Positions 32,910-42,521 of a DNA stretch of 46,935 bases are shown in pieces. This stretch comes from Streptomyces sp. AC558_RSS880 (lineage in GTDB: Bacteria; Actinomycetota; Actinomycetes; Streptomycetales; Streptomycetaceae), in NCBI RefSeq assembly GCF_019049255.1, contig NZ_JAGMUJ010000085.1, positions 1-46,935 of the forward strand, in the 5' to 3' direction. The position numbers were made by a program, and so were the translations under genes. Each line of letters starts with the position of its first letter. The stretch's first letter is position 1. The notes under the pieces were generated by a model. It saw nothing but the letters and a program-made list of their open reading frames with translations. It made no database searches and was not told the origin of the DNA.

Positions 32910-35693
32910 GTGCAAAACGATGGAAGGGCTCGTGGGGGCCAGCGCTCGACGCGTAATTCCGGTCCGGCGGTGGTGAGCCGAGAAGCCGAGACCGCAGAAA
33001 TCATCCGGCGTGTGGGCACTGACCGGTCCCACAGCGACGTTTTGATCGTCACGGGTGACCCCGGTGCCGGAAAAAGCACGCTGCTCGACCTCGCGGCCGA
33101 TCGCGCACGGGGCGCGGGTGGCCGAGTGCTGCGGGCGGTGGGGAGCGGATCCGAGGCGCACCTCGGATTCGCCGGTCTTCATCAGTTGTTGCGCCCGGTA
33201 CTCGCTGAAGCGCAGGGACTGCCGTCGCGGCAGCGCTCCGCGCTCCGAGCCGTCCTGGGGCTCGAAGAGTGTGCGGAGACTCCCGACGCAATGCTCGTCG
33301 GTCTGGCGGTCCTGACCTTGTTGTCGGACCTGGCGGAAACCGCCCCGCTGCTGGTGGTGGTCGACGACGCCCAGTGGATCGACCGCGCATCACTGGACGT
33401 TCTCGCGTTCGTGGCGCGACGCATGGACAGTGAGCCTGTCACGCTGCTGGTCGGAGTCCGCACCGCGGCCGCCCTGCCTGGATTCGACAAGGGATACGAG
33501 CGCCTCGAACTCGGCCCGCTGGACGCTGAGGCGGCCAACCTACTGCTGGACCGGCAACCCACGCCGCCCACCGGCCGAGCCCGGGTGCGGATCCTCCAGG
33601 AGGCGGCCGGCAACCCGCTGGCCCTGGTGGAACTGACCCACGCCACCGCGATCCGGCACCCCGAGGGCAGTGGCGTGCAGGGCCCGCTGCCGGTCACCGA
33701 CCGACTGGAGCGGATCTTCGCGGGGCACACGGCGGACCTGCCGGAACCGACCCGCCGCATCCTGCTGCTGCTCGCGGCCGCCGACGCGGCGGACGCTCCG
33801 GCGGCGGCCGTGGGACTTCCCGAGGCGGACGACGAGGCATGGGTACCCGCGGACCGGGCCGATCTTGTACGCCAGGACGGATCCCGGATCTCCTTCCGTC
33901 ACCCGCTCATCCGCTCCGCCGTCTACCATGCCGCGTCGTTCGAGGAACGCCGCCGGGCCCACCTCGCTCTCGCGGAGTTGCTGCGCGAGGAGCCCGACCG
34001 CCGCGCCTGGCACCTCGCCGCCGCGACCGTACGCCCCGACCAGGACGTGTCGGCCGCACTGCAGCAGACGGCCGACCGGGCCCGGCGCCGGGGTGGCTTC
34101 GCGGCCGCGGCCGCGGCCCAGGAGCGCGCCGCGGAACTCAGCCCGCGCCGCGAGGACCGGGCCCGTCTTCTGACCGAAGCCGCCACCACCGCCGTCTTCA
34201 CCGGTCAACTCGGCTGGGTGGAACAACTGGCCGCCGCAGTCCGCCAGTGCACCGACGACCAGGCACTGCTGGGCAAAGCCGCGCTGGCCACCGGACAGCT
34301 CATGTCCCTGGGCTCCCATCACACAGCAGCCTTCGCTCTGCTCATGCGTGTTGCCGACGAGGCGACGGACGCCCGGTCGCCCCTCGTTCTCGACGCGCTG
34401 GCCGCGGCGGCGGTGGTCTGTTACTACTCGGGCGAGGAGTCCCAACAGCGACAGATCCAGAGCCTGCTCTCCCGCGTGCCCGACGATGCCGCCGCAGCGG
34501 CGCTGCGCGCCTGGGTCCTGGCCGTCTCCGACCCCAGCAGCGCAGGAGCCTTCCTCACACCGGCCCTGCCCGGGCTCATCGCCAAGGCCAAGGGTGACGC
34601 CAGTCGCCTGACCGCGCTGGCCATCGTCGCCTGGCTGCTCGACCAGACCACCCTCGCCGCCAGGACCTTCGGCGAGGCGTTCGACCAGTGGCAGGCCCGT
34701 GGATGGCTCCCGGACGGACTGGGATGCGCGGTCGGCTGGACCCACCTGGAGCAGGGCCGATGGGCCGAGGCCCGTTCGGTGGCGACTGACATCGCGGCCA
34801 TGGCATCGTCGGCCGGACTCGACCATGCCGAGGCGTGTGCTCACGCACTCGATGCCACGGTGGTCGCTCTGCTGGGCGACCCGGCCACCACACGCCGGCT
34901 CGTCGAACGAGCCCTGGCTCTCGTCGATCCACTGGAGAGCCGCTCCGTCGCGGTCTTCGCGCGTCGGGCCCTGGGGATGGCGGCCGTGGCCGAGGGCGAC
35001 TACGACACCGCGTACACGCAGTTCCGCTCCGCGTTCACCGATGACGGCGATCCGGTCCACTACCACGTCTCCTACACCCTCCTGGCCGAACTGGCGGCGG
35101 CGGCCGTCCGCCGAGGACGACAGGAGCACGCCGCAGAGCTACTGGAACGGTCGGCGCGGCGCCTCGGTACAGGCATGTCGGCACGGGTGAGGACACTGAT
35201 CGACCGGGGCCGCGCCCTGCTGGCGGAACCCGAGCACGCGGAGCTGTTCTTCCGCGCGGCGCTCAAGGAACCCGCAGGTGAGCAGTGGCCGTTCGAACGG
35301 GCGCAGACACAGCTCGACTACGGGGAATGGCTTCGGCGGCAGCGCCGTATCGCCGAGGCCCGTCCGCTGCTGAGCGCCGCCCTCGAAACCTTCCAGCGGC
35401 TGGGCGCGCAGCCGTGGGGCGAGCGGGCACAGGCAGAACTTCGCGCCGCCGGCATCGAGGCCGGCGACGTCGTACCCACTGCCTTCGCCGAACTCAGCCC
35501 CCAGCAGCAGCAGATCGTCCAGCTGGCGGCCCGTGGCCTGACGAACCGTGAGATCGGGGAAAAGCTGTTCCTCTCACCGCGCACGGTCGGTTCTCACCTC
35601 TACCGGGTGTTCCCCAAGCTCGGCATCACCGCCCGCTCACAGCTCCGCGACGTGGTCGAAGGCATCCTGTCGGGTACCGGCGTCCAGGGCTGA
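32910..35693 (+). CDS. Large LuxR-family ATPase regulator (LAL type)
   Basis: 927 aa. Walker A is GDPGAGKST (49-57) and Walker B LLVVVDDAQWID (about 147-158). A long helical region rich in Ala-Leu repeats, probably TPR-like, follows. The C-terminal LuxR helix-turn-helix is at about 862-925 (LSPQQQQIVQLAARGLTNRE, LFLSPRTVGSHLY). LAL regulators are ATP-dependent activators, often of secondary-metabolite or catabolic operons, responding to small ligands. The GTG at 32910 has GGAG at good spacing and starts just before the conserved VSREAE segment. It could control the divergent SGNH gene, or the exporter and hydrolase operon that share the upstream motif; both are inferences. Confidence 0.87.
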   Translation: MQNDGRARGGQRSTRNSGPAVVSREAETAEIIRRVGTDRSHSDVLIVTGDPGAGKSTLLDLAADRARGAGGRVLRAVGSGSEAHLGFAGLHQLLRPVLAEAQGLPSRQRSALRAVLGLEECAETPDAMLVGLAVLTLLSDLAETAPLLVVVDDAQWIDRASLDVLAFVARRMDSEPVTLLVGVRTAAALPGFDKGYERLELGPLDAEAANLLLDRQPTPPTGRARVRILQEAAGNPLALVELTHATAIRHPEGSGVQGPLPVTDRLERIFAGHTADLPEPTRRILLLLAAADAADAPAAAVGLPEADDEAWVPADRADLVRQDGSRISFRHPLIRSAVYHAASFEERRRAHLALAELLREEPDRRAWHLAAATVRPDQDVSAALQQTADRARRRGGFAAAAAAQERAAELSPRREDRARLLTEAATTAVFTGQLGWVEQLAAAVRQCTDDQALLGKAALATGQLMSLGSHHTAAFALLMRVADEATDARSPLVLDALAAAAVVCYYSGEESQQRQIQSLLSRVPDDAAAAALRAWVLAVSDPSSAGAFLTPALPGLIAKAKGDASRLTALAIVAWLLDQTTLAARTFGEAFDQWQARGWLPDGLGCAVGWTHLEQGRWAEARSVATDIAAMASSAGLDHAEACAHALDATVVALLGDPATTRRLVERALALVDPLESRSVAVFARRALGMAAVAEGDYDTAYTQFRSAFTDDGDPVHYHVSYTLLAELAAAAVRRGRQEHAAELLERSARRLGTGMSARVRTLIDRGRALLAEPEHAELFFRAALKEPAGEQWPFERAQTQLDYGEWLRRQRRIAEARPLLSAALETFQRLGAQPWGERAQAELRAAGIEAGDVVPTAFAELSPQQQQIVQLAARGLTNREIGEKLFLSPRTVGSHLYRVFPKLGITARSQLRDVVEGILSGTGVQG

Positions 35694-35726
35694 GTGCAGT
35701 TTCCCGTAATAGTGGACACTCGATGC

Positions 35727-36360
35727 TTACGCTGCGAGGGCGTGTTCTTGCTCGTGTCGCTGCCGGGTCTCCAGCGGGGTGAGGTAGCCCCACACTGGAC
35801 GCCTCCGCAGCCGCTTGCGGTGGTAGAAGGTCTCGATGAAGGTGAGAATCTCAGCGCGGGCCGTGGTCCGGTCGGGCCGGCGGCAGGTGCCGATCTCGGC
35901 TTTCAGCAGCGCGAAGACGCTCCCCTCGGCGAGGCGAGCGCCTGGCCGGGATGCTCCCGGGCCACCGGCAAGTCCGAGGAAGGACAGCACGGTCGATCGG
36001 AGTGCGAGTCAGGAGGCCGCGAGAGCATCCCGGCACCCGCATCCTGGCGCGTCCATCGCTGTGCGGGTCAAGAGGCCCGGAATATCCGGTACTTCACATT
36101 TTCACTGTCCGAGTGCGCGATGCAGCCGGGCTGGGGGCCTCTGCGGCCGGTGCCATCGTCAGTGCGTCGACCACGGGGGATGCACGGTGGGGGCTGGCCA
36201 TCAAGTAGCCGAGGATCTCGCGAGTCGCCAGGTCTAGCCACGTCGCCGGATACAGCCAGCCCTCGTTGGTGGGGATGTCGGTGATGACACCGACCAGATT
36301 CCGCCCCGGGGCGGCGGCCGTGAAGTCACGGCCGATCAGCGAAGCCTTTCTCATCCCACG
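35727..36360 (-). pseudogene. IS3-family transposase OrfB remnant
   Basis: On the reverse strand, about 36360-36130 encodes part of the IS3 core (IGRDFTAAAPGRNLVGVITD, YPATWLDLATREILGYLMAS, VVDALTMA). About 35905-35727 encodes the C-terminus (ALLKAEIGTC, ILTFIETFYHRKRLRRRP, LTPLETRQRHEQEH). The middle, with the second Asp and the Glu, is missing, and the start is lost in a fused GNAT fragment. AGTGGACACT near 35710 is probably the original IS end. Confidence 0.75.
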
Positions 36361-36515
36361 CCTCGATGTCCCCGGCAGTCTGCCCCGGGGGAGCGTTGCC
36401 TGCCGTCGCCGATGCCTTGCATCATCGCAGGACCGACATGGATCTCGGACAGGTGGACAGCGTCGTCGTCCAGCCATCGGCGCAGCAGAGGACGGGGTGT
36501 GCGGATCTCAATCAT
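36340..36515 (-). pseudogene. GNAT acetyltransferase 5' fragment
   Basis: From the ATG at 36515 the frame gives MIEIRTPRPLLRRWLDDDAV followed by LSEIHVGPAMMQGIGDG, the typical N-terminus of a GNAT N-acetyltransferase. A frameshift later the similarity continues (QTAGDIEAWDEKGFADRP) and then stops where the IS3 remnant begins. The acetyl-CoA-binding part is gone. Confidence 0.6.
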
Positions 36516-37066
36516 GGTCCCATCCTGCCGACGCGGCGGCGGGAACATGAATCGCGGTGCCGCGCAGCTCGTCACTCGGGACTCGGACATTCGGCCCGAC
36601 TCCCAGGAATCGAATACGCCGGCGCAGATACCTGTCGGCCGACCAGCTCCGCCGACGGGTCCGTACCGGCCACGACGACGCCCCTGCGACTCCAGAGTCT
36701 GCGGCTTCGACGCCGGAAAGGGAATCAACGGCCGCAAGAGACACATCGCGGTCGCCGCCTCGGGCTCCCGGTGACGACCACGGTGACGCCCTCGGACACC
36801 ACCAGCCCTGACACCACCCGCGAAATGCTCTGGCAGCTGCGGATCACGCAGCCCCAGATCGTCCGGGCCCGGGCCGACGACTCCGCCGACACCGGCTGCT
36901 CACCTACTCGTCCGACGACTCCCCTCCACCTCGACGGAAGCCGTACGCAGCCCTTGGCTCAGGGCCCTGTCCAGCTTCTTGCCGACAGGCCGGGACAGCG
37001 GGGAATGAACCCGGCCGGCTGGTGGTTGCCGAAACCGAATCTGATTCGGATAACGGAAGGACAGCC
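36516..37066. other. Intergenic region upstream of the nitroreductase
   Basis: 551 bp with no supported gene; frames on both strands are short and of mixed composition. Its right end holds a perfect operator-like palindrome (37035-37049). Confidence 0.5.
37035..37049. promoter_or_regulatory. Palindromic operator candidate before the nitroreductase
   Basis: CCGAATCTGATTCGG is a perfect 7+1+7 palindrome, 17 bases upstream of the nitroreductase ATG and next to its ribosome-binding site. The second gene of the pair is a TetR-type regulator, so autoregulation of the operon through this site is likely. Confidence 0.6.
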
Positions 37067-37906
37067 ATGACCGACTCGTCGCAGCGGGACGCACTCCTGG
37101 AAGCCCGCTACGGGCAGCAAGCGACGCCGAAGAACATCATCTGGAACGAGCAGATCGAAGCGCTGCTCGCGCACCGCTCAGTGCGCGCGTTCACCGACGA
37201 GCCGCTGCCCGACGGCGCTCTGGAGACGGTGGTGGCAGCCGCCCAGTCGGCCTCCACGTCGTCGAACCTTCACCAGTGGAGTCTCGTGGCCGTCTCGGAC
37301 CCGGAGACGAAGGCCGAGCTCGCGAGGCTGACACACGGCGTGGAGTTCACCGGGTTCGAGTTCGTCGCCCAGGCCCCCAGCGTGCTGCTGTGGGTGGCGG
37401 ACATGTCGCGCAACCACGCGATCAGCGTCGAGCAGGGCGGCAAGCCCGTCGTCACCGACTACGTCGACGCCTTCCTGATGGCGTCGATCGACGCGGCCCT
37501 GGCCGCCCAGAACGGTCTCGTCGCGGCAGAGGCGATCGGCCTGGGAGGCGTGTACCTGGGCTCGCTGCGCAACCATGCCAAGGAGCTCGCCGACCTGATC
37601 GGACTTCCCTCGTACGCCTATGTCGTGTTCGGCATGGCCATCGGCACCCCGGACCCGCACCGCCCCAGCGCGGTACATCCCCGCCCGGCGCAGGACGTCG
37701 TGCTGCACCGCGAGCGCTACCGGACACGGCCGACCGAGGAATGGATCGAGGACTACGAGACCGCGTTCAAGGACTTCCGCGCCGAGTACGGACTGCGTGA
37801 CAAGACATGGAGCCATTCCGTCGTGGTGGGCATGGGCCTGGACTACATGGACGGGCGTGAGAACCTGCGCCGTACGCTGGAGGAGCGCGGCTACCTGCTG
37901 CGCTGA
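37067..37906 (+). CDS. Nitroreductase-family NAD(P)H:FMN oxidoreductase
   Basis: 279 aa, starting at an ATG behind GGAAGGAC. FMN-contact motifs of the NfsA/Frp-like group are visible: HRSVRAF (37-43), SASTSSNLHQWS (61-72), and a central ALAAQNGLVAAEAIGLGGVYLG helix/loop. These enzymes reduce nitroaromatics, quinones or free flavin with NADPH. It is 32 bases upstream of a TetR regulator and preceded by a palindrome, which suggests induction by a toxic aromatic or quinone. A link to the quinone-like products of the type III PKS operon is speculative, 29 kb away and past IS debris. Confidence 0.85.
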   Translation: MTDSSQRDALLEARYGQQATPKNIIWNEQIEALLAHRSVRAFTDEPLPDGALETVVAAAQSASTSSNLHQWSLVAVSDPETKAELARLTHGVEFTGFEFVAQAPSVLLWVADMSRNHAISVEQGGKPVVTDYVDAFLMASIDAALAAQNGLVAAEAIGLGGVYLGSLRNHAKELADLIGLPSYAYVVFGMAIGTPDPHRPSAVHPRPAQDVVLHRERYRTRPTEEWIEDYETAFKDFRAEYGLRDKTWSHSVVVGMGLDYMDGRENLRRTLEERGYLLR

Positions 37907-37938
37907 AGGGCATTCGACAGGAAGTGGGGGCACCGGGC

Positions 37939-38544
37939 GTGGCCAGGCCGAAGACGCCGCTGTTGTCCGCGACACGCATCGCGGACGGCGCGATCGAACT
38001 CGTCGACCGCACCGGTGACATCCAGATGGTTCAGCTGGCCCGGCACCTCGGCGTCGCCCCGTCCTCGCTCTACTCCCATGTCACAGGCCGGGCGAAGGTC
38101 ATCGACCTCGCCCGGCTGCGGATGCTGGAACAGATGGAACCCGTCGGACCCGCACACGACTGGCGCGAGGCCGTGGCCAACCTCCTGCGCCAGCTCACCA
38201 CCCTGTACGCCAGGCACCGACGCATCCTGCCGCTCCTCTCCACCACCGCCGTGGCCTGCGACCGTTCCATCGCGGTTTACGAGCCGATGTTCGCCGCACT
38301 GATCGAAGGAGGCTTCCGGCGAGACCAGCTACGCCTGGTCGTCGCCATGGTCGAGTTCCAGGCATTCGGTCTCGCCCAGGGGCTGCCGGCGCCGGCCATG
38401 TCCGACCACATCCGCAAGACCCTTCCCGCCTACACCGCATCGGTGGACCACTCGCGCTACGACCTGGCCACCGCGACCGAGTTCTCCGTGGCCATGGTCA
38501 TCGGCGGGCTGGAAGCGATCCGGACCCACCCCGGTGGGCCGTGA
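37939..38544 (+). CDS. TetR-family transcriptional regulator
   Basis: 201 aa from the GTG at 37939 (VARPKTPLLS), which has a GGGG ribosome site eight bases upstream. A GTG at 37924 would add five residues. The N-terminal helix-turn-helix is typical (RIADGAIELVDRTG, MVQLARHLGVAPSSLYSHV), followed by an all-helical ligand domain resembling the TetR C-terminal type. It lies directly after the nitroreductase and probably controls it through the palindrome at 37035-37049. Confidence 0.82.
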   Translation: MARPKTPLLSATRIADGAIELVDRTGDIQMVQLARHLGVAPSSLYSHVTGRAKVIDLARLRMLEQMEPVGPAHDWREAVANLLRQLTTLYARHRRILPLLSTTAVACDRSIAVYEPMFAALIEGGFRRDQLRLVVAMVEFQAFGLAQGLPAPAMSDHIRKTLPAYTASVDHSRYDLATATEFSVAMVIGGLEAIRTHPGGP

Positions 38545-38571
38545 GCACTCCGGCACAACTGCGGCCGTCAC

Positions 38572-38745
38572 GGCGGGCGGCCACCGGCATTCGACCGTCA
38601 CATCTATCAGCGTCGCAACGTAGTTGAGCGGTGCTTCAACCGCCTCAAGGGTTTCCGCGGCATCGCCACCAGATACGACAAGACCGTCACCTCCTACGAG
38701 GCAGCGGTCAGTCTCGCGTCATTCCTACTCTGGACAAGATCAGTG
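38572..38745 (+). pseudogene. IS5-family transposase C-terminal fragment
   Basis: One frame encodes FDRHIYQRRNVVERCFNRLK, then GFRGIATRYDKTVTSYEAAV and SLASFLLW, the conserved C-terminal block of IS5-type transposases including the catalytic Glu (VVERCFNRLK). There is no start and no N-terminal part. The following IS begins right after it. Confidence 0.8.
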
Positions 38746-38754
38746 ATGACGGAC

Positions 38755-39791
38755 CCTGACGAGCTCGTGCATGGTTGGCGTCTGGGCCGCGGGGCGGCAT
38801 GGTCGTCCCATGGGGAGCGTTGCCCGTGCGGTGATCGCCAATGGTCCGCGGATCACTGGTCCGGCCGGGAGCGTTATTGCTGAACTCGTCGCCGAGACCG
38901 GCCCGTTGTGGGCCGCCAGTGGCATCGGCACCCTGCGGGACGTCCCAGGCGACGAGCGATAGGAGCGGGAGCCCGCTACAAGCTGGTCTTCGTCGACCGG
39001 CTGCTCGCCATGCTCGTCCACTTCCGTCACGGGGTGACGCAGTCCGTGTCGGCCTGTTGGTTCGGGGCGGACCGCTCCGCCAACACCCGCGCGATCGGCG
39101 AGATACGCCCCTTGCCGGCCCAGCGTGGCTGCGTGGTCGTAGCGGCCATCCGACTGCACACGCTTGCTGCTGTTGTCGACTATCTCGGCGCCAGCGGACA
39201 GAGCGCCATCATCGACGCCACCGAGATCCGCGTCCGTCGCCCCGTCCACGGCACCGACGGCCGCGACCGCTGGCTGCATCTCCGGCCAGGGCAGGCAGAA
39301 CGCGGTGAAAGTCCTGGCCGTCACCGATACCCATGGGCAGCTGCTGTCCGGCGGCGCACTCAAGCCTGGCAGCTGCCCAGACATCACCCAAGCCCACGGG
39401 TCGAACTACTCGGCAGACACCGAGGCCTGCGCATCCTCGCGGATGCCGGCTACCAAGGGCTGGGCGCCCAGACCGTCGGCCAGGTGATCACACCACCGCA
39501 CCGCAGAATCAAGAAGAACGCCCCGACCTGGTGGGAAGAACGGGTTCACCCAGCAACCAAAGGCCCACTCATCGCAACGGTCCGCGTCGAGCACGGCATC
39601 GCCCACCTCAACAATTGGCGGGCTCCGGCCCGCCACCACGGCCGACGCGAACTCTTCGACGAACTCGTCCCCGCTGTCGCGGGACTCGCGTCCATCCGTC
39701 GACCGTCACCGCACCCTGCCTCAGCAGGGTGCGCAACACCCCGCATGCCCCGTCGCCATGCCCCGCGCGAACCATGCACGAGCTCGTTAGG
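38755..39791 (+). mobile_element. IS5-type (HARBI1-like) insertion sequence, decayed
   Basis: Bounded by inverted repeats that share ACGAGCTCGTGCATGGTT: CCTGACGAGCTCGTGCATGG at 38755-38774, and CCATGCACGAGCTCGTTAGG on the right near 39771-39790. The enclosed transposase is broken by several frameshifts. Confidence 0.78.
38771..39720 (+). pseudogene. IS5/HARBI1-like transposase, frameshifted
   Basis: Similarity jumps between frames. VIAELVAETGPLW is near 38875. RYKLVFVDRLLAMLVHFRHG, ACWFGADRSANTRAIGE and IIDATEIRVRRP come next. In a second frame ISGQGRQNAVKVLAVTDTHG and GALKPGSCPDITQAHG follow. Back in the first frame are ILADAGYQGLGAQTVGQV and RVEHGIAHLNNWRA. The DDE residues are visible, but at least three frameshifts rule out a functional product. 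Confidence 0.78.
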
Positions 39792-39795
39792 ATTG

Positions 39796-40265
39796 TCATT
39801 TTCGCGGGTGTTGACCGCGCTGGGCATGGCCGATCCAGAGTCGGCCCACGAGGCAGCTCTTGAACGGGCGAACGACCGAGCGAACGCGCAGGGCGCGGAA
39901 ACCTGAGGCCTGACGAAGACGCTCCGGGTGTCGAGTGTCCCTCGGCCACCTGGCAATTGTCCGTCCCAAGTCCGTGCACTGCCTGGCCCCCTGAACCGTA
40001 AGCCATTGTCCACGGGTACAGACCCGTCCGGCGCCGCGCGGTCGTCAATGCCGACAACGGACGCCTTGTCTCGTTTCACCGTCCAGACCACTGCGAGCTA
40101 CCCCACGCTCCTCCACCTGCGTGCTGCAGAACCTCCGAGAGCAGTCACCTGACGCATACCGGAGGGGGTCCCCGCGTACCGAGACTGGCGAAGCGGGCGG
40201 TGGCCGGCCAGAGCCTCGAGACACCCCTGGCGGTCGTGCACCCGCGAAAGGACCTACGGAGCACC
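39796..40265. promoter_or_regulatory. Upstream region of the FUSC exporter gene
   Basis: 470 bp without a credible gene; frames here continue IS remnants or are the upstream extension of the next gene. The shared 20-bp motif lies at 40141-40160, 105 bases before the ATG, and should fall in or near the promoter. Confidence 0.5.
40141..40160 (+). promoter_or_regulatory. Copy B of the shared 20-bp intergenic motif
   Basis: GCAGTCACCTGACGCATACC differs from copy A in one base, at the centre of the palindrome. Unlike copies A and C, similarity does not extend upstream. Confidence 0.65.
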
Positions 40266-42521
40266 ATGGTGGCAAGGACAACGGCAGCACTGTGGGACCG
40301 CTGCGCCGCCTTTGACCCCGGGCTCACGCGTCTGACCTCCGCGATGCGCGCCGTGCTCGGCACAGCCGCGGCACTTGCCGTGCTGACAGCGCTGCGAGCG
40401 CCCGAAACGGTGCTGGTGGTCGGCGGTTTCACCGCGATGACGACGTCACTGGCGATCAGCGACCTGCATCCGCGCAACCAGCTCATCACCCTCGGGCTGG
40501 GCGCTCCGCTCTCTCTCGCGTCCCTGGCCGCCGGAGCTGTGCTGACGCCGTACCCGACGGCAGCCAAACTGATCTTTCTGGTGGTGATCTACCTCGCCGT
40601 TCAGGCCCGCCGGTTCGGCTCACGAGGGCTGGGCCTGGGGATCTTCGGGTTCATGTTCTTCCTGCTGTCTCAATTCGTCCAGGCCCGAGCAGACCAGCTT
40701 CCGCAACTCGGGGCATCGGTACTCGTGGCTTTCGGGGCCGTTACGACCGTGTGGTACTGCGTCGGCCCCGTCACGGCGGCTGGAGCTCTGAGACGGCTGC
40801 GGCACGCATTCGGCGTGCGTCTGTACGACGTCCTCCGGGACACGGCCTCGGTGGTCGCCACCGGGCAGGACGACGGCACCCGCAGCCGTCTGTTGCAGGA
40901 GCGCCTCGACAGACTGCACGCAGCCACGCTGCTGATCGAGGACTTTTTCGACGAGCGCGCAGTCGACGAGGGCACCGAGGCCCCGCTGCGGCACATTGGT
41001 CGTGTGGAGGTGGCCGCGCAGCGCCTGGCCGTACTCACCGTCCGCGCGGTCCGCACACCGGCGGCCCGCGACGATCTGGCGGAACGAAGGGCGCGGCAGC
41101 GGCTCGCGCAGCGGATCCGGGCTCTCGGGCACCGGGTCACCGCGGGAACGGCCCGCACATCCGAACAGTACGAGGAGAGGGACGAAGGCGGCCCGGCGAA
41201 CCGGCCGGCCGGCTCCGCACATGTGCAGGACTGCTTCCTAGCGGTCGACGAACTCACCACAGCCCTGCGGGTTCTCGGCCCACGCGGCCGCCCAGCAGGG
41301 TTCGGGACACCTCCTTACAAAGCCGCCCCATCAGCCTTGGGTGCGGTACCGCGCAGGGACACAGACACCGACAGCCTGAAGCGACAAGCCACCCGCCAGG
41401 CGGTCCAGGTGACAACAGCCTCGGCCCTCGCAGTCGCGGGCGGTCATCTCCTGTCTCCGCACCTGTGGTACTGGGCAGTAGTGACCGCATGGGTCGTCTT
41501 CATCAGGACCGAGAGCACCGGCGAGGTGCTGCTGCAAAGTGCCCGGCGGCTGGCGGGCACTGTCGTCGGCGTGATTTTCGGCTACGGCCTCGCCGCCCTG
41601 GTCGGTGGAGACGGCCCAGTCCTCCTGATCCTGCTCCTGCTGTGCATGTTCGGGATCTTCTACACCCCATCACGGGCCTATTGGGCCGTGACGTTCTTCA
41701 TCACCGGCACACTCAGCATGCTGCTCGCGCTGATGGACACCTTCTCGACGCACGTGCTGCTTCTGCGTGTCCAGGAGACCACACTGGGAGCAACCTGCGG
41801 AATCCTCGCCGCCACCCTCGTTTTTCCCACCACGGTCCGCCGGGCCAGTGACGAGGAGCTGGTCGGTTTCCTGCGCGTCCTCGACCGCCTCCTTCAGGCC
41901 ATCGCGTCAGGAAGCACGGACGCGGAAACCCCGGCGAACTGGGTCCGCGCGGCACACGACCTCGACCAGGCACTGGAGTCCTTCCGCAAGGCCTGCCTGC
42001 CTCTCACCCATCCGCTCAATCCGCAGCGCGGCCGACGGCACCACACCCGCCACCTGCTGGAACTCCTCGAGGCCGGCGCGTACCACGCACGGAGCCTGGC
42101 CGCCACGGCCGAGCGTCTCCCAGCGGGCCATGCTTCGGAATGCGCCTCCCGCCTCACTGCCGCGGCCGACCGTGCGCACGAGACCGTGGCCCACCTGATC
42201 CGCGTCACCGGCCATCGACCGGGATTCTCCTCGCACACGGCACGCCCCAGAGTCGTCAGGGCACTGTCCCTGCTCTCGGAGGAGCCGCGCGTCAGCCGCA
42301 GCCGGCCGTCGCCGGAGTGTCGCCTGCAGCAGCACATCAGTCGCCTCGACGCGACCTTGACCGCGCTGGTGCGAGCTGCGGACCCGCTCGTCCCGGACCC
42401 CGGCCGCACCACCATGGTCCCGCCCGAGAGCGTTGACATCCCGTCGCCGCACGGGCCGGCCCCGGTTGTCGCGGTGCGCTGCGTCGATCTCGAGGACCCA
42501 TGCAACGCCCAAGCCGTCTGA
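40266..42521 (+). CDS. FUSC-family membrane exporter (aromatic-compound type)
   Basis: 751 aa from the ATG at 40266, which has CGGAG six bases upstream; the frame is open from 40200. It has the two-block layout of FUSC/aromatic-acid exporters. About six hydrophobic helices (roughly 15-165) come first, starting LTSAMRAVLGTAAALAVLTA. A cytoplasmic stretch of about 200 residues follows, then a second helix block (about 385-525) with RQATRQAVQVTTASALAVAG, and a hydrophilic helical C-terminus. Family members export aromatic acids or similar toxic organics using the proton gradient. It is a single gene between an IS relic and the hydrolase operon, with the shared 20-bp motif upstream. Confidence 0.82.
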   Translation: MVARTTAALWDRCAAFDPGLTRLTSAMRAVLGTAAALAVLTALRAPETVLVVGGFTAMTTSLAISDLHPRNQLITLGLGAPLSLASLAAGAVLTPYPTAAKLIFLVVIYLAVQARRFGSRGLGLGIFGFMFFLLSQFVQARADQLPQLGASVLVAFGAVTTVWYCVGPVTAAGALRRLRHAFGVRLYDVLRDTASVVATGQDDGTRSRLLQERLDRLHAATLLIEDFFDERAVDEGTEAPLRHIGRVEVAAQRLAVLTVRAVRTPAARDDLAERRARQRLAQRIRALGHRVTAGTARTSEQYEERDEGGPANRPAGSAHVQDCFLAVDELTTALRVLGPRGRPAGFGTPPYKAAPSALGAVPRRDTDTDSLKRQATRQAVQVTTASALAVAGGHLLSPHLWYWAVVTAWVVFIRTESTGEVLLQSARRLAGTVVGVIFGYGLAALVGGDGPVLLILLLLCMFGIFYTPSRAYWAVTFFITGTLSMLLALMDTFSTHVLLLRVQETTLGATCGILAATLVFPTTVRRASDEELVGFLRVLDRLLQAIASGSTDAETPANWVRAAHDLDQALESFRKACLPLTHPLNPQRGRRHHTRHLLELLEAGAYHARSLAATAERLPAGHASECASRLTAAADRAHETVAHLIRVTGHRPGFSSHTARPRVVRALSLLSEEPRVSRSRPSPECRLQQHISRLDATLTALVRAADPLVPDPGRTTMVPPESVDIPSPHGPAPVVAVRCVDLEDPCNAQAV

